Below, piece by piece: positions 48,520 to 59,209 of a stretch of 64,000 nucleotides of DNA. Below the pieces are notes generated by a model. The model worked only from the letters and a program-made list of their open reading frames with translations. It ran no database searches and was not told the DNA's origin. The stretch is from Ophiura sarsii (lineage: Eukaryota > Echinodermata > Ophiuroidea > Amphilepidida > Ophiuridae). Numbering within the stretch: position 1 is the first letter of the stretch; every line of letters begins with the position of its first letter. A program made the translations under genes and the position numbers. Location of the stretch: NCBI GenBank assembly GCA_035610835.1, contig CM069452.1:67924919-67988918 (forward strand). Reading direction: 5' to 3'.

Positions 48520-50807
48520 TACACTGCAAAAATGTCGAGTAAAATGTTACTCAACATATTTCTCAACGTTGAGTAACTATGCAACAGTTTAACAGTTGAG
48601 TAAAAAATGCCCGATACCGTTGGCGAAAATGGTTATCAACAGTTGGGCAATCATTATTCCAAAACAGTAGCGCAATTTTAATTACACAATTGGGTATTAT
48701 TAATTAACCATTTGTTGGGCATTTTAAAACCAACTGTTGCTTAATTTGTTAATTGTTTTCATTATATATTAAGCATTTTTGTATAGCAACTGTTGCTTAA
48801 TTTATCAAATGTACCATATGTTGGGTGTTTTAATGCCAATTGTTGCTTATTTGTGACATGACGAAATAAGCTTATTCCCATGGTCGACCACAAATATTAA
48901 GACCGATCTATCACATCATCTTCTTGACAGACCAAACATTCAAAACCGGACTCACAAAACGCCTGTCAGATGTCACAAATTCTGATGTTGATGCGGATTC
49001 GCCGTTTTATTTACCGGATTATATTTATCCAGATCCAGCTCGTGCACAAGACGCCATGATGATTGCATGACGATTACGTGTCACGAAATGGGCTATATGG
49101 ACAACAGTTGCCTAAAATTCACATTATATGTGCATAACTTGCATCAGCTGTTGCGTGATTTTCCTAAATGCTCATGCAACAGTTGCTGAAGTGGAATATT
49201 TCTCCATTAGAATCGAGGATTTAAGCAACAGTTCAGCCAGTATGCAACCACACGAAAAGTCGTTCCTTTTCTAACCCAGCAAAGCGACCCGGAAGTATTC
49301 ACCCGTAACGATACTGCTTCGCAGTCATAGTTGACCTCGTAATAGCACGATGTAAATGAGCTCTTTTCATGATTATAATCACACATTTCAAACACATTTG
49401 CCATGAAATTGTAAAATAAAAAGGCATATTATGCGAATTATATTATCTAATATTAGCTGTGACTTCATGACATGTTGCATTTTCGGTGCAAATTATTGTC
49501 ATCACACACAGCCGAATTCGAGAAAAACTTGACGAAACTAAAGCCAAATTAACAGTAAATATTCCCTTTTTGAAGAATTAGGCACCAATTGTATTGATGG
49601 TATCATATTATTCATAGTCTTTTGTAACTAGAAACATGTTTAAAATATTATGAAATTATTTAGTCCAGTCAAGTGAATAGTTAATAAAATGGGTGTCCGA
49701 ATCTGGCTCGAGCTATATTCATTTCGTACCGTCGTTGGGTTGTTGATGAAGTGTTTAAATCTCACGAATGGAATTAGTCTCGCTTGATAGCTCAGATGGT
49801 AGAGTATTAGACTGAAGAGCGAAAGGTCCGGGGTTCGAAATCGATCCCTCTGCACAATTTCATATGATATTTTTTTTCTCGTCAAAATCATTTTTCACAA
49901 TTTCATCACACAAAATACATAAATTCGGACGTTTTCATTGCAAAAACGGTATTTTTTCCCAAAATTTATAATGAATTCAAACGCGGGCATGAAAATGAAG
50001 CGCGGGCGGGTTATAGGAAACTAAAAATCAAGTTTGCGAGGCCTAACGGGGGATCGTAAGTTTCGTTTTCTGACCGAAAATCGCTGAAAATTAAGACTCG
50101 ATTTTCTCATCAAAAAAGAACTCGGGCATCAATGATTTTGATATGAAATTAAAGCTTGAACTTCCGTTAGTATGAAAATTGCTCTTAAAATATCGTACGA
50201 TTCTTAGTCCAGTCAAGTGAATAGATACAAGAAGCAAAGTCACAAAAGTTGTTAGATTCTAAAATAAGCGATAAAATCACTGTTTGTGGACCAAAAATTG
50301 TCAATTTGGTCCCATATTATTAAGAAAATTACGGTGATTATACCTATCTAGCTATTTGGCTGCAAACTGATCCTATCGCAGTGTATGCTGGTAAAACTAA
50401 CTTGTCGTAAGGCTGACATAGGGTATTTAGCTAAAGGGAGACATCCTGAAATCGATCATTCTGCGGGTTAGAAATCGGCAAGGTCACGCTTTAAAAGCGA
50501 CTGTTGCGTACTGGCTGAGTTGATCAATAAAAACCACATGAGTTAATCTTAGCATAAGTTGCGTGATTGCCTGAGGCAAATACTAACAGTTGTCCAATTG
50601 AAACAATTAACGCAATATTTTAGTAACAAAATGAGTTTTAACCGGGGGTTTCCCCAACTTGTTACTAAATTGTTTTGCTCAACGTTGGGTAGTTTTTACT
50701 TTTATACAACACCTAGATGTCTACATGTTGAATGTAATCAACCATTTACCCAACAGATGATTAAACGCAAGTAAGCAACGTATTTTGCTCAACATTTTAG
50801 CAGTGTA
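48520..50807. mobile_element. TACACTGCAAAAATGT-ended element with CAACAGTTG repeats
   Basis: TACACTGCAAAAATGTCGAG at the left and CTCAACATTTTAGCAGTGTA at the right are TIRs. Motifs of the GTTGAGTAA / CAACTGTTGC type are scattered in both orientations near each end. Inside lie a tRNA-Phe-like pseudogene and an unexplained coding-like stretch (about 48930-49070). No transposase was recognised. Confidence 0.75.
49781..49856 (+). pseudogene. tRNA-Phe-like pseudogene
   Basis: TGATAGCTCAGATGGTAGAG and TTAGACTGAAGA resemble tRNA-Phe(GAA). The 3' side of the anticodon stem is GCGAA and not TCTAA, and the T-loop region is rearranged (GGGGTTCGAAATCGATCCC). It lies inside the TIR element 48520-50807. 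Confidence 0.6.
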
Positions 50808-51067
50808 TCATGATATAATAAAACTATATCGCTTGATCCAATTTGGACTGTTCCATTACATAAGTTAAAAGTTTAACGGGTTCGCCGTCGGACGAGTTAT
50901 AATCTGTCAAGCTTTCGTCAGGATTAGCTCTGACTTCTTCAGGACCAAATTATTATAATATTAAACAAAACATAGAGATTGCCACTTCTCTTGTTATCAT
51001 CATTTGGGCTGCCCCTTGCCCGATGATTTGAGAGTAGGTGCCCTTTCCTACTCGTGAAAGAATTGGT

Positions 51068-51083
51068 GGCTCTGAAAAGAGCC
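51068..51083 (-). terminator. Canonical histone-mRNA 3' stem-loop, copy A (opposite orientation)
   Basis: On the minus strand the sequence is again GGCTCTTTTCAGAGCC with GAAC before and ACCA after. Similarity to copy B covers roughly GGCAACCTANGTGTTCAG through the purine-rich element after the stem-loop (about 51040-51120), with two or three differences. Further upstream the two loci diverge. No histone coding sequence is found on either side. Confidence 0.75.
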
Positions 51084-51591
51084 GTTCAGATGGATTGCCG
51101 CTTCCACTGAACACATAGGTTGCCCTAGAGATCAGAATCAATGAATCATCTACAATCAATAGAAATGACGGCAAAGATATCAGCCGCATGTGGCGCTCTC
51201 TATTTCCTACAGTATCAATCCCGCCAATCGATAACAGTCTTGTAATTGTTTCAGCCAGGTCCGCAATGAACCATTATATACCCTGCTCAAGTTCGTTACA
51301 GCGTCAAACGATCTTTACAGATCAGTTTTCGCACTACTTAGAGAATAATTACTGCGTAACAACTGTTTTCGCGAATTTGTTGTGAAATAAGAGGTTGATG
51401 TTATGGTCTGAGGAATTGTCCCGAAGGGGCGCAGCCCCTGAGCACTATGAAAACTCTCTCATTGCTTGCGTGGTAGATTTCGATCGCGACAGGAGCATGC
51501 GCAGATGCGATTTTTGTGTAAGTGGTCTGTGATTTTGTCAATATATTTTTACTGTGATTTGTCGATCTGCATTAAATGCAAAAAGTAACAA

Positions 51592-51608
51592 CGCCCCCGG
51601 CTGGACTC

Positions 51609-51648
<40 letters not shown>

Positions 51649-51665
51649 AATTGCGCCACGGAGAT
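51592..51665 (-). tRNA. tRNA-Asn (anticodon GUU), near-intact
   Basis: The 74-nt minus-strand sequence has box A GTGGCGCAATTGGTTAGCGC, anticodon arm TTCGG CTGTTAA CCGAA (anticodon GTT) and box B GGTTCGAGTCC. It matches the animal tRNA-Asn consensus closely. The acceptor stem has an A-C mismatch at position 1-72 and the T-stem one G-G mismatch, so it may be a weakened copy. No intron. It sits between the arms of the inverted repeat that carries histone stem-loops. Confidence 0.8.
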
Positions 51666-52679
51666 GATTATTACTAGGATGTTTTGGTTTGTCATGTTCA
51701 CTCGTACACTTCCCCGTACACTTTCTTGCAAAGTCGGGCATCGTTTTTTCTCAAATGTTGCTTGCATATTGCCTTTGCTGTCGCCTTTAATACATGTGCT
51801 GTTACTTGAACTTGGAACCAACGTTTAATTTGAACTGTCTATTTTCAATAAAAAAATACTCCAATACGGGAAAAAAATCAGAAAAGCTCACAGACAACAA
51901 ATAAGAACATCATTTTACTCGACCTAGAATTTCAATCAACGTATTTCAATCATCGGCAAAACCCAATGATGTGAGTGACGTCATTTAATGAGCTCATTAG
52001 CATAATTTATGTCCGTGAAATATACAATAGGGTTTTCGTAGTGCTGAGGGACAATTCCGAATGACCATAACAGCAACCGAGTATTTCACAACAAATTCGC
52101 GAAAACAGTTGTTAAGCAGTCATTATTCTCATTCATTACTGAAAAAGATGCATATTTATCCAAATCGTTGATTTGTACCGATATAATCTCGCTAATAATT
52201 AATTAGTTGTTTTGTTTGTTTTGTCCACCCCTGCACTTCTTAGTTATTGAAACAGTCCGAGTCGGGTCATCCCCTCATTCAACCAATCAGAAATAAGCTT
52301 TAATCGTGTTTCCTAATAATTCAATGAATATTCAGTTTAGGGGCGTGAGGGGTTTATTTGATTGGTCGGTCAGTGAGCAAAACAATGGAACACTTTGGCG
52401 CAGTACTTTCGGGCAATTATTAGTAACCTGCGCTCGGCGTGCGCGTTCTCATCTAACGATTCATTTTATTGGAGCGCACTTGATACGCAGCTATCGCGAT
52501 TATTCATGAAGTAATGAATGTGCATTAGACTTTTGTAGTCTGTAGTAGACAAGGGGCAGTCTCTACGTTATTTCCATTGGTCAAGGGGCAGTCCTTTGGA
52601 GGTTCTATTAGAACCAAATTTATATATAGTAGGCTAGTGGCAACCTAAGTGTTCAGTGGAAGCGGCAATCCATCTGAAC

Positions 52680-52695
52680 GGCTCTTTTCAGAGCC
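52680..52695 (+). terminator. Canonical histone-mRNA 3' stem-loop, copy B
   Basis: The sequence is GGCTCTTTTCAGAGCC, preceded by GAAC and followed by ACCA. This is exactly the metazoan replication-dependent histone 3' stem-loop (6-bp stem, 4-base loop). The following CACAAGTAGGAAAGG is purine-rich like a histone downstream element. A TATA-like TTTATATATAG is at 52618-52628, only about 50 bp upstream. No histone reading frame was found nearby, so it is either a relic of a histone gene or a stem-loop on a very short transcript. Confidence 0.75.
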
Positions 52696-53353
52696 ACCAA
52701 TTCTTTCACAAGTAGGAAAGGTAGCCCGGTCTGAGGACGGTATAAGGACGGCACACACGTTTCACGCCCATTCGCAGGACGGTGGTGGACGTCGACCATC
52801 TCAGCAATTGGTTGCGAACAGGCGCATGCTGCCTGAATATTAAACAGATACCGAGACGTGACGTGGATGTGGCTCGTACGAAGTCCAGAATGCGAGTGAA
52901 GCGGCGAGCTTGAGCGCTCATTAAGGGCGGTTTGATGACGTCATCAAGGCGGTTCGGCCGGTACCCAGGCGTTCCGGCCGGTGATGAGGTGGTATGCACC
53001 CAGTGAGGACACGGTAAGCTAGAACTGTATTAGGACGGCGAGCCCGGTACCAGGCCGGTGAGGACCCGGTATAGACCCGGTATAAACGGTATGGACCTGG
53101 TGACAAAAAAATCAAGGGGGCCGTTGACAAAATAGTTGATGATTGTTCACCGTGTTGGACTCTGTTGTTTTTTATATTAGACGGTAAGGTGCCGCCTTTC
53201 TCATCCGGTACTATGTGGCAGCCGCATCAGGTAGGCCTACATTACTTTGCAACGTTTACCACTTTCCACGCGGCTCTTAGTTTTACCATATACAAAACAG
53301 ATTTTTCAGAAACCTTACGCAATTTAAAAAATCTATCTCAAGGGTTATACACC

Positions 53354-53666
53354 TATCAGTTGTTAGACGCACTATACGACCCCCGGGAGTGGTGCGTCAC
53401 TTTACCGAGGTGTGTCAACTTCTCATGTACCATGACGCACCCTGTGTCAAAAAAACGACGGACCTTTGCCATCCAAATACGCACCCTCAGTCAACTATCA
53501 GCCCATTCGCACCCATGTAAAGTGACGGACCTTTACGCACCCTCCGTCATTTTTTTGACGGACCAAAGGCTGCCACTGACGTACCCTCCGTCAAGAATTA
53601 TTGGTAAACGACGCACCCACGACGCACCTCTCCCGGGGGTCGTATAGTGCGTCTTACAACTGATAG
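53354..53666. mobile_element. MITE with about 46-bp terminal inverted repeats and internal GACG-rich repeats
   Basis: TATCAGTTGTTAGACGCACT at the left end is repeated in reverse complement at the right (AGTGCGTCTTACAACTGATA), and both continue into ATACGACCCCCGGGAG. The inside holds imperfect repeats of ACGCACCCTCNGTCA and GACGGACC. The 160-residue open frame across it is a chance frame. Confidence 0.7.
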
Positions 53667-53689
53667 ATGTATTACTGAACCAGTAACCA

Positions 53690-55675
53690 GTAATTTAGTG
53701 GCATGTAACGGCGTTATGCGGCAACGTCGCTCCCAGTTGTTGACCTTCTTTGAACCACGACAGCGCAAATGTCTATTGGACTACATCTTTGTTGATAAAT
53801 ATGGACACGTCTGATGCGTAAGGTGCGCAATTAAACCACAGAGCGTCCGTTCTGATCATACACTGTTGACATGTACTTTTAGCCTTCGACTTCAGAGGCC
53901 AACAAAACATGCCAAGACAGAACGCCCGCCACTCTGGCCCACACTCCAATTGCCTGACATACGACAACGTTTCATTTAATAGCGAAACACTTAAAAAGTA
54001 TGATTACAGAACAGACTACCCGGCATTCGTGCTAGTCCGACTTCGGGAGCGATTGGAGATGCTACTTTTGCCGTAGCAGGCAGGATTCCGACCCGGACGC
54101 AACACGGTCGAGCAAATCATATATGCCTTCGAATGGCAATCGACGCGTGCCGTTCTAGGAAACGAAGCATGGTTGTTACCTTTGCAGATTTCTCCAAAGC
54201 ATTTAACTGTGTTGATCGTAAGGCCCTAAAAGACCTTTTGGCTTTATACAACACTCCTGTGACTTTCATCGACCCCATCATGTTCTTAGACACAGATAGC
54301 GCTGCATGCGTTCGCGCATCATCTAGCACCGACGAATTTGACACAACTTCGGGAGTACTACAGGGCGATACGCTGGCACCATACTTATTTGTGATTGTCA
54401 TGGACTACATTATGCGTACATCGCTCACTACTGAGGACGGTTACTTTGTGAGTAGGCGTGTGTTAGCACGAAGTACTGCCGTCAGAATCCCTGCTCTTGC
54501 ATATGCCGACGACGCCGCACTGATGTCCGACAACGGAGAGGCTGCCAAGCGCCAACTGCACCGTTTCAAGACAGCATCAGCAACGGTCGGCATTCGCCTT
54601 AACCATGTTAACGCCACTAAAACCAAGGTCATGTTTGTTGGCGACACTCCACACATGGACATCCATACCACATATACCACATCAGGTATCACCCTAGGGG
54701 TCTGCGACGACTTCTGCTATTTGGGATGCAATTTGGCGTTCCAACGACAACGACAGATTGCATGGGTCGCAGCACGAAAACTTACAGCTGTGTGGACGGC
54801 CAGCGACGGCGCCAAAATGCAACTGTTCAAGTCTGCGGTGAAATCTGTACTCTTATACAGTTGCGAAGCTTCGTAAGTTACGGAAACATTAGGCAATCGC
54901 ATTGATCATGTTGATGCATCTCACCGTTCCCTGATTCGCTACTGTCTTGGCGTGCACTACCCGGAGCGGCTTTCAAACGAGAACCTGTACGCCCGCGCAC
55001 TGATTGAGCCCGCGACTCTGACACTGACCCGTAACAGACTTCGTATTGTGGGCCGCGGTGGCCTTAGTCTTGATTAGGCTTTCTAAAATTTGTATCGGGT
55101 TGTAGTAGTCCGGGCTATTATATACCTAACTCCTTGTGCATTCTGATATTAATAAATAATAACAAGTCCTACAAGCTTATTTATTTAGTGCGATAAACTT
55201 AGCATCCAATCTGCCGCCCCCTTCAATGGCCCACCAATTACTCACTGAACACGCCGGGTGAAGCCCGGTGTAAACTGTGCAGCGATCGCCATTGAGATTA
55301 CCATCGCGGGAGAACGAAGTTCGACCGAGGAGCACAGCTCTCAGCTCGTTAATCCTATGTCACTTGTCTTAGCACGCTATAATCAGCTTAATAGAGATGG
55401 GTGGGATTTCCGTGTTATGGTGTTAGCAACGTTAGATATGGTTACGGACAATATGAGACTGCGTTATTTTAAATGATTTTAGAAGCCTGGTCAAGGCTAC
55501 GGTGGCCTCGGTGGCGCACTACGCCGTACATATCAAGCCAAACTCATAGACGACTTGAGCACCATCGGCTTACAGCTTAATGCGGCCGTTGATGCCGCCC
55601 AAAACAGAACCGAGTGGGAGCGACGAGGGAAGGCATTGACACAACGCCTCGCTTCCCTGAAAAGACACGGGTAGC
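53690..55675 (+). pseudogene. Decayed non-LTR retrotransposon (endonuclease C terminus plus reverse transcriptase)
   Basis: The best-preserved part is 54133-54876. It carries the RT core: FADFSKAF (motif A), GVLQGDTLAP (motif B) and YADD (catalytic motif C), followed by the KT.VM thumb region. Upstream, about 53735-53980, a frame with DYIFVDKYG and SDHTLL resembles the end of an APE-type endonuclease but contains TGA and TAA stops. After a TAA at 54874-54876 the same frame continues (VTETLGNRIDHVD, then RLRIVGR), as in the C-terminal part of such elements. A final piece at 55490-55675 (RTEWERRGKALTQRL) is separated by an inserted TIR element. The 5' part is missing. The clade is not assigned. 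The element is inactive. Confidence 0.85.
55074..55489. mobile_element. Small TIR element inserted in the retrotransposon relic
   Basis: The RT relic is interrupted by sequence bounded by AGGCTTTCTAAAATTT and the near-complement AAATGATTTTAGAAGCCT. The coding similarity on each side resumes across it. No ORF of note lies inside. The superfamily is not assigned. Confidence 0.55.
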
Positions 55676-56197
55676 GTCAAATTGATGAACCAGTACTAGG
55701 CCTCCTTGTACTTATTGTAATGCATTTCTCAATAATCTTGACATTTTTGAAACATTTTGTGACATTTTGGAATGTCGTCTGCAGACGCCTGCCTACCGAA
55801 AAGATCACATAATATGCCTTTAACATGGTTAAATACCTCACAACAACGAAAAGTCGTATGCAAGAAGCGCAATATTCAGAAACAAACGACCAAAGTAACT
55901 CAATACTTTTTTCCTAGCAACAACGATATTTAAGTTTATTAACTGTCAGGAATTTACATCAATCATCAATCTTGTAATAAATTATGTCAGCTCGTTTTTT
56001 CTTTTTCAACCAGTAATCGACTGCAGAACTTTTTATAAGGCCTGCGCCCTATTAACCGTAAACCACAAACCACTACATAAACTATAGAGCAGGACTTTCT
56101 TCACGATCTTAGCGTAAAGTTTTTCCGCAGAAATATGCTGAAATCGTAATACGGACAAAAGATTTACATCATCATGATCATGGGTGTTATTGATCGG

Positions 56198-57474
56198 TAC
56201 ACTCTTAAAATATTTTACTCTAGTTAGGGTAAAATCTTACTCTTTGGAATGGTAAAAAGGGAACAACGCTTCTAGTTGAGTAAAGTTTACTCAACTTGAT
56301 TGAGTAACACGTTTACTCCGATATTGTGCAAAATTTTACTCCACAGCTGAGCAAAATCTTTACTCAACCCTTGTTGAGTAAAACTTACTCTTCTTTACTC
56401 AACTAGAAGCGTTGTTCCCTTTTGTACTCAACCGCGGGGTAAAACTTACTCTATTCATGGCGAGTAAAAATTTACTCGGATATTGAGTAAAATTGTACTC
56501 AATAACAGAGTAAAATCTTTACTCAACCTCTTACTCAACCAGTGTTGAGTAAAGTTTACCCCACGTACAGGGTTCGTTTTTACTCAACCAGGTGGTTAAA
56601 CTTAATTATGATATAGCAGCCTGTATTGAGTAAAACATACTCAACATGGGAAAGAAACATTAAAATCAAGGGCCCTTTGTCTCTTCACAACCTGAAAGTT
56701 GAAACACGATATGCATAAATACACATTCACAGGCAGTACTAAAAACATAAACAGGGTTCTATGGTTATTTGAGTTATCTTTTTAAAAAAAATTTAAAACA
56801 GAACAAAGGCTAACAAATGAATATACATAACAAAGTAACCTTGCATTCAGCGATATCCTATTCTACCGTGTGACGACTGGTCAAGCTAAAGGCCCTGTTG
56901 TGTTGTACGCGGTTTGCTATGGAGCAACGAACATTGCGTGATAGCCAGTGAAATATAGATCACGCACTGTCCGTTACACCGTTGCTCACCGCTACATCTG
57001 GTTTTTCAGATTCCTAGCGTTATACTCGCTGTCCGACAGCAATTTCTGGTTCTTAACCACTGCCAATGCCATATTATGATCCTGGAAGCACTCATAATCA
57101 GCTTGATGAGGTCTTTCATCCCCCACAACCATGACAACGTTAACAACTTCTGCCGTTCCATCATCAGCCATCTTGCTTTTGCCGGGCTTTTATTCACGTG
57201 ACTTGGGCAAGGTTTTACTCCTTTTACGCATAAAGTTTGCTCATATAGCAGGTCAGAGTCTGCCAAATGTATGTCAAAGATCAAAAGTTGAGTAAATTTT
57301 ACTCGGCCGCCGCGATTTTTTGTAATTCACCTTTTATTTTTAACCCATCCAGTACATGACAGTTTTAATCAACCGTTAAGTATAAGTTTTACTCCTTCGA
57401 GGGTAAAAAGGTACTCAACTTTCTACTCAACTATTTTTACACGGCAACTTCTTACTCCTTATATTTGCAGTGTA
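56198..57474. mobile_element. TACACT...GCAAATAT-ended element with GAGTAAA repeats
   Basis: TACACTCTTAAAATATTTTA and ATATTTGCAGTGTA mark the ends. GAGTAAA and TTTACTC motifs fill both subterminal regions. The middle (56640-57290) lacks them and contains a 59-residue minus-strand frame. Confidence 0.7.
56992..57171 (-). CDS. Possible small ORF (59 aa) inside a TIR element
   Basis: On the minus strand an ATG in good context (caagATGGC) opens a 59-codon frame ending TAG. The product starts MADDGTAEVVNVVMVVGDER and ends LSDSEYNARNLKNQM; it is acidic and hydrophilic at the end. It is not recognised. It could be a first exon captured from a host gene, or chance. Only the good context and balanced composition support it. 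Confidence 0.25.
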   Translation of the reverse strand: MADDGTAEVVNVVMVVGDERPHQADYECFQDHNMALAVVKNQKLLSDSEYNARNLKNQM

Positions 57475-57651
57475 TTGTATTTCATTTTTGTTTTTTTTGT
57501 TTTTTATGGCCGACCGCAGCCAACGATTGAGTGGTGATATGCTTGTAGATGAGTGGTTATCCCATAGATTCCCTGTATTGAATTCTGCTATCGTGAGATG
57601 CACAATATAATATCTGATTATTATTTCGTTAGAGTAAAGAATCGTTATATT

Positions 57652-57726
57652 TATCAACCAATAAAATAAGTGGATGTTTGCAGTGATTATCACTGCAACA
57701 TCCGATTATTTCATTGGTTGATAAAA
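57652..57726. repeat. Inverted repeat about 105 bp upstream of the GPCR open frame
   Basis: Two arms of about 36 bp (from TATCAACCAATAAAATAAGT to its near-complement ending ATTGGTTGATA) meet at TTATCA, with few mismatches. The outer ends carry CCAAT/ATTGG motifs. It is either a small foldback MITE or a promoter-region palindrome, and the sequence cannot tell these apart. Confidence 0.7.
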
Positions 57727-57986
57727 TACACAATTTTTATACAAACGGGCAATTCAGTTTGTATGTATAAATGCAGTATTATATCATCCAATGAAATTCC
57801 ACCTTAGAGCTGTATTGCTTAACAGAAACAATGCAAGTATATTATGGAGACAAAATATTGTTATATAAATCATCGGAAAGGACTGCCGAAAAGGCAGTTG
57901 GTGTATCTGAAAATCGCTCACAGCATTTATTGTGTAAACCTTCGAGATTGTTTACGATTATCATAGGAATATTAACGCGGTTTGAA

Positions 57987-59114
57987 ATGAATTCCTCTTC
58001 CTTCAACTGTACGTTTGAAGACATCTTTGATCTTTCGGATCCCGCATTGGCAGTCAAATGGCTGTACACAAACTTCGATTTATTTCTGATCAAAGTGATT
58101 ATACCGTTAATCTCGTTAGTCGGTATCCTCGGCAACGGCGCGTTTCTCATCATGGTGGTACGCGTGCCGGAGATGCGTTCCACCCTGACCGTTTACCTAG
58201 TCAATCTCGCGCTGTGCGACATGTTGTACCTGGTGTTTCTGAACATGGTGTATTTCAGGGAAGGTCACGTCAGTTCGGCTTTTTACGTCAACTCGCTATG
58301 GGGCTGCGTGGCGCTGCCCATATACATTAACTGGTGGTATTACGCGTCTACCGGATTCGTTACATTGATATCCATAGAGCGTTATTTTGCGATATGCCAA
58401 CCTCTAAAAGCCATGATTCTCAAAGGGTTGAGTCGCAACATCAAGATGGTGGGAATGGTATGGATGTTTTCCTTAGCGGTCACCATGACGACGGTGCCTC
58501 AATTCGCAAAGTTCAGACGATACTGCGTGGTATGGCCGGAAGCTGACGTATTCCAACATCTCCCGGATGTTATCCATCGATGTCAGCATATGGGCTCTAT
58601 CGCGGATAACTACAGCAATGTACTGTCCATATCGAGTTTCGTACTGACCGCACTAGTTAACAGCGGGTTGTACGCGAGTATCATCTACACGTTGAGCCAA
58701 CGGAAAGTTGGGAACGTTCCCTTGCCGACCGCGGAGAACGTTCGCAATCAGGTGGCGCGAACTCTTATTGTAAACGGCATCATATACTTCATCTGTCAGA
58801 CGCCGTATCGTCTGTACACTCTGGTGGATTTTCTGAAGAACGTTGGATTTGAGATCAGTCCTTTTATGAAAGGCCGTCTTTTTTATCTCGGCGGGTTTTT
58901 CTTACTGCTGAACTCCATCATTAATCCATACCTGTACGTGCTGACGTGCGCGCATTACAGACGCTGTATGCTGAAGGCATTTTGCAACCTGATGACTTCA
59001 TCTCCCGCGAATAAAAACAAGTTGTCATCTGGAGATAAAAAGAATATGTCATTAATGACGGTATCCACATCTGATGGTGGAATAATGAAGCGATCTGATG
59101 ACAATTTCATCTAG
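57987..59114 (+). CDS. Intronless class A (rhodopsin-like) G-protein-coupled receptor, peptide-receptor type, ligand unknown
   Basis: The open frame runs from 57831 to 59114 (427 residues), but the start at 57987 (residue 53) is preferred. It opens on an extracellular-type N terminus with two sequons (NSS, NCT), while the first 52 residues look non-coding. Numbered from 57831: TM1 about 83-110 with GN at 101-102; TM2 120-142 with NLALCD; Cys159 at the top of TM3; ERY at 183-185 (the DRY variant); TM4 205-223; Cys232 and Cys251 as candidates for the ECL2 disulphide; TM5 about 264-288; TM6 with CQTP at 322-325; TM7 with NPYLY at 365-369; a cytoplasmic tail rich in Ser and Lys. The length fits class A. 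It resembles neuropeptide-type receptors (TRH/neuromedin-like) only in overall pattern, and orthology is not claimed. It is a plasma-membrane signalling receptor by family. Confidence 0.88.
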   Translation: MNSSSFNCTFEDIFDLSDPALAVKWLYTNFDLFLIKVIIPLISLVGILGNGAFLIMVVRVPEMRSTLTVYLVNLALCDMLYLVFLNMVYFREGHVSSAFYVNSLWGCVALPIYINWWYYASTGFVTLISIERYFAICQPLKAMILKGLSRNIKMVGMVWMFSLAVTMTTVPQFAKFRRYCVVWPEADVFQHLPDVIHRCQHMGSIADNYSNVLSISSFVLTALVNSGLYASIIYTLSQRKVGNVPLPTAENVRNQVARTLIVNGIIYFICQTPYRLYTLVDFLKNVGFEISPFMKGRLFYLGGFFLLLNSIINPYLYVLTCAHYRRCMLKAFCNLMTSSPANKNKLSSGDKKNMSLMTVSTSDGGIMKRSDDNFI

Positions 59115-59203
59115 TGTTGTTAGTAGCAAAACCCTTTGAAGATATTTTAGAAAGGTGGTTCTATCAACGAGAACCAAACGATGTGTACTTTAACAATTAC
59201 CCG

Positions 59204-59209
59204 AATAAA
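59204..59209 (+). terminator. Poly(A) signal AATAAA for the GPCR gene
   Basis: AATAAA lies about 90 bp after the GPCR stop codon, the first such hexamer downstream on the same strand. This supports a short 3' UTR. Position and motif are seen; use is inferred. Confidence 0.55.

Larger units (their letters stand above)
51040..52740. repeat. Interrupted inverted repeat carrying the two histone stem-loops
   Basis: Two pairs of matching segments are arranged head to head. The first pair is 51040-51120 with 52645-52725 (stem-loop segments). The second is 51343-51445 with 52030-52135, both including AACTGTTTTCGCGAATTTGT. The middle holds the tRNA-Asn-like gene. The distance between paired segments differs between arms by about 300 bp, so there has been insertion or deletion in one arm. 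Confidence 0.75.

Noticed and set aside
51188..51385. 65-residue frame near histone stem-loop A, tested as a histone fragment
   Set aside because: No match to any core or linker histone segment in any frame.
53165..53647. 160-residue plus-strand frame
   Set aside because: It crosses the left border of a MITE with long TIRs and has no recognisable motif.
57831..57986. First 52 residues of the GPCR frame
   Set aside because: They lack receptor-like features and precede a better start with N-glycosylation sites; probably 5' UTR.
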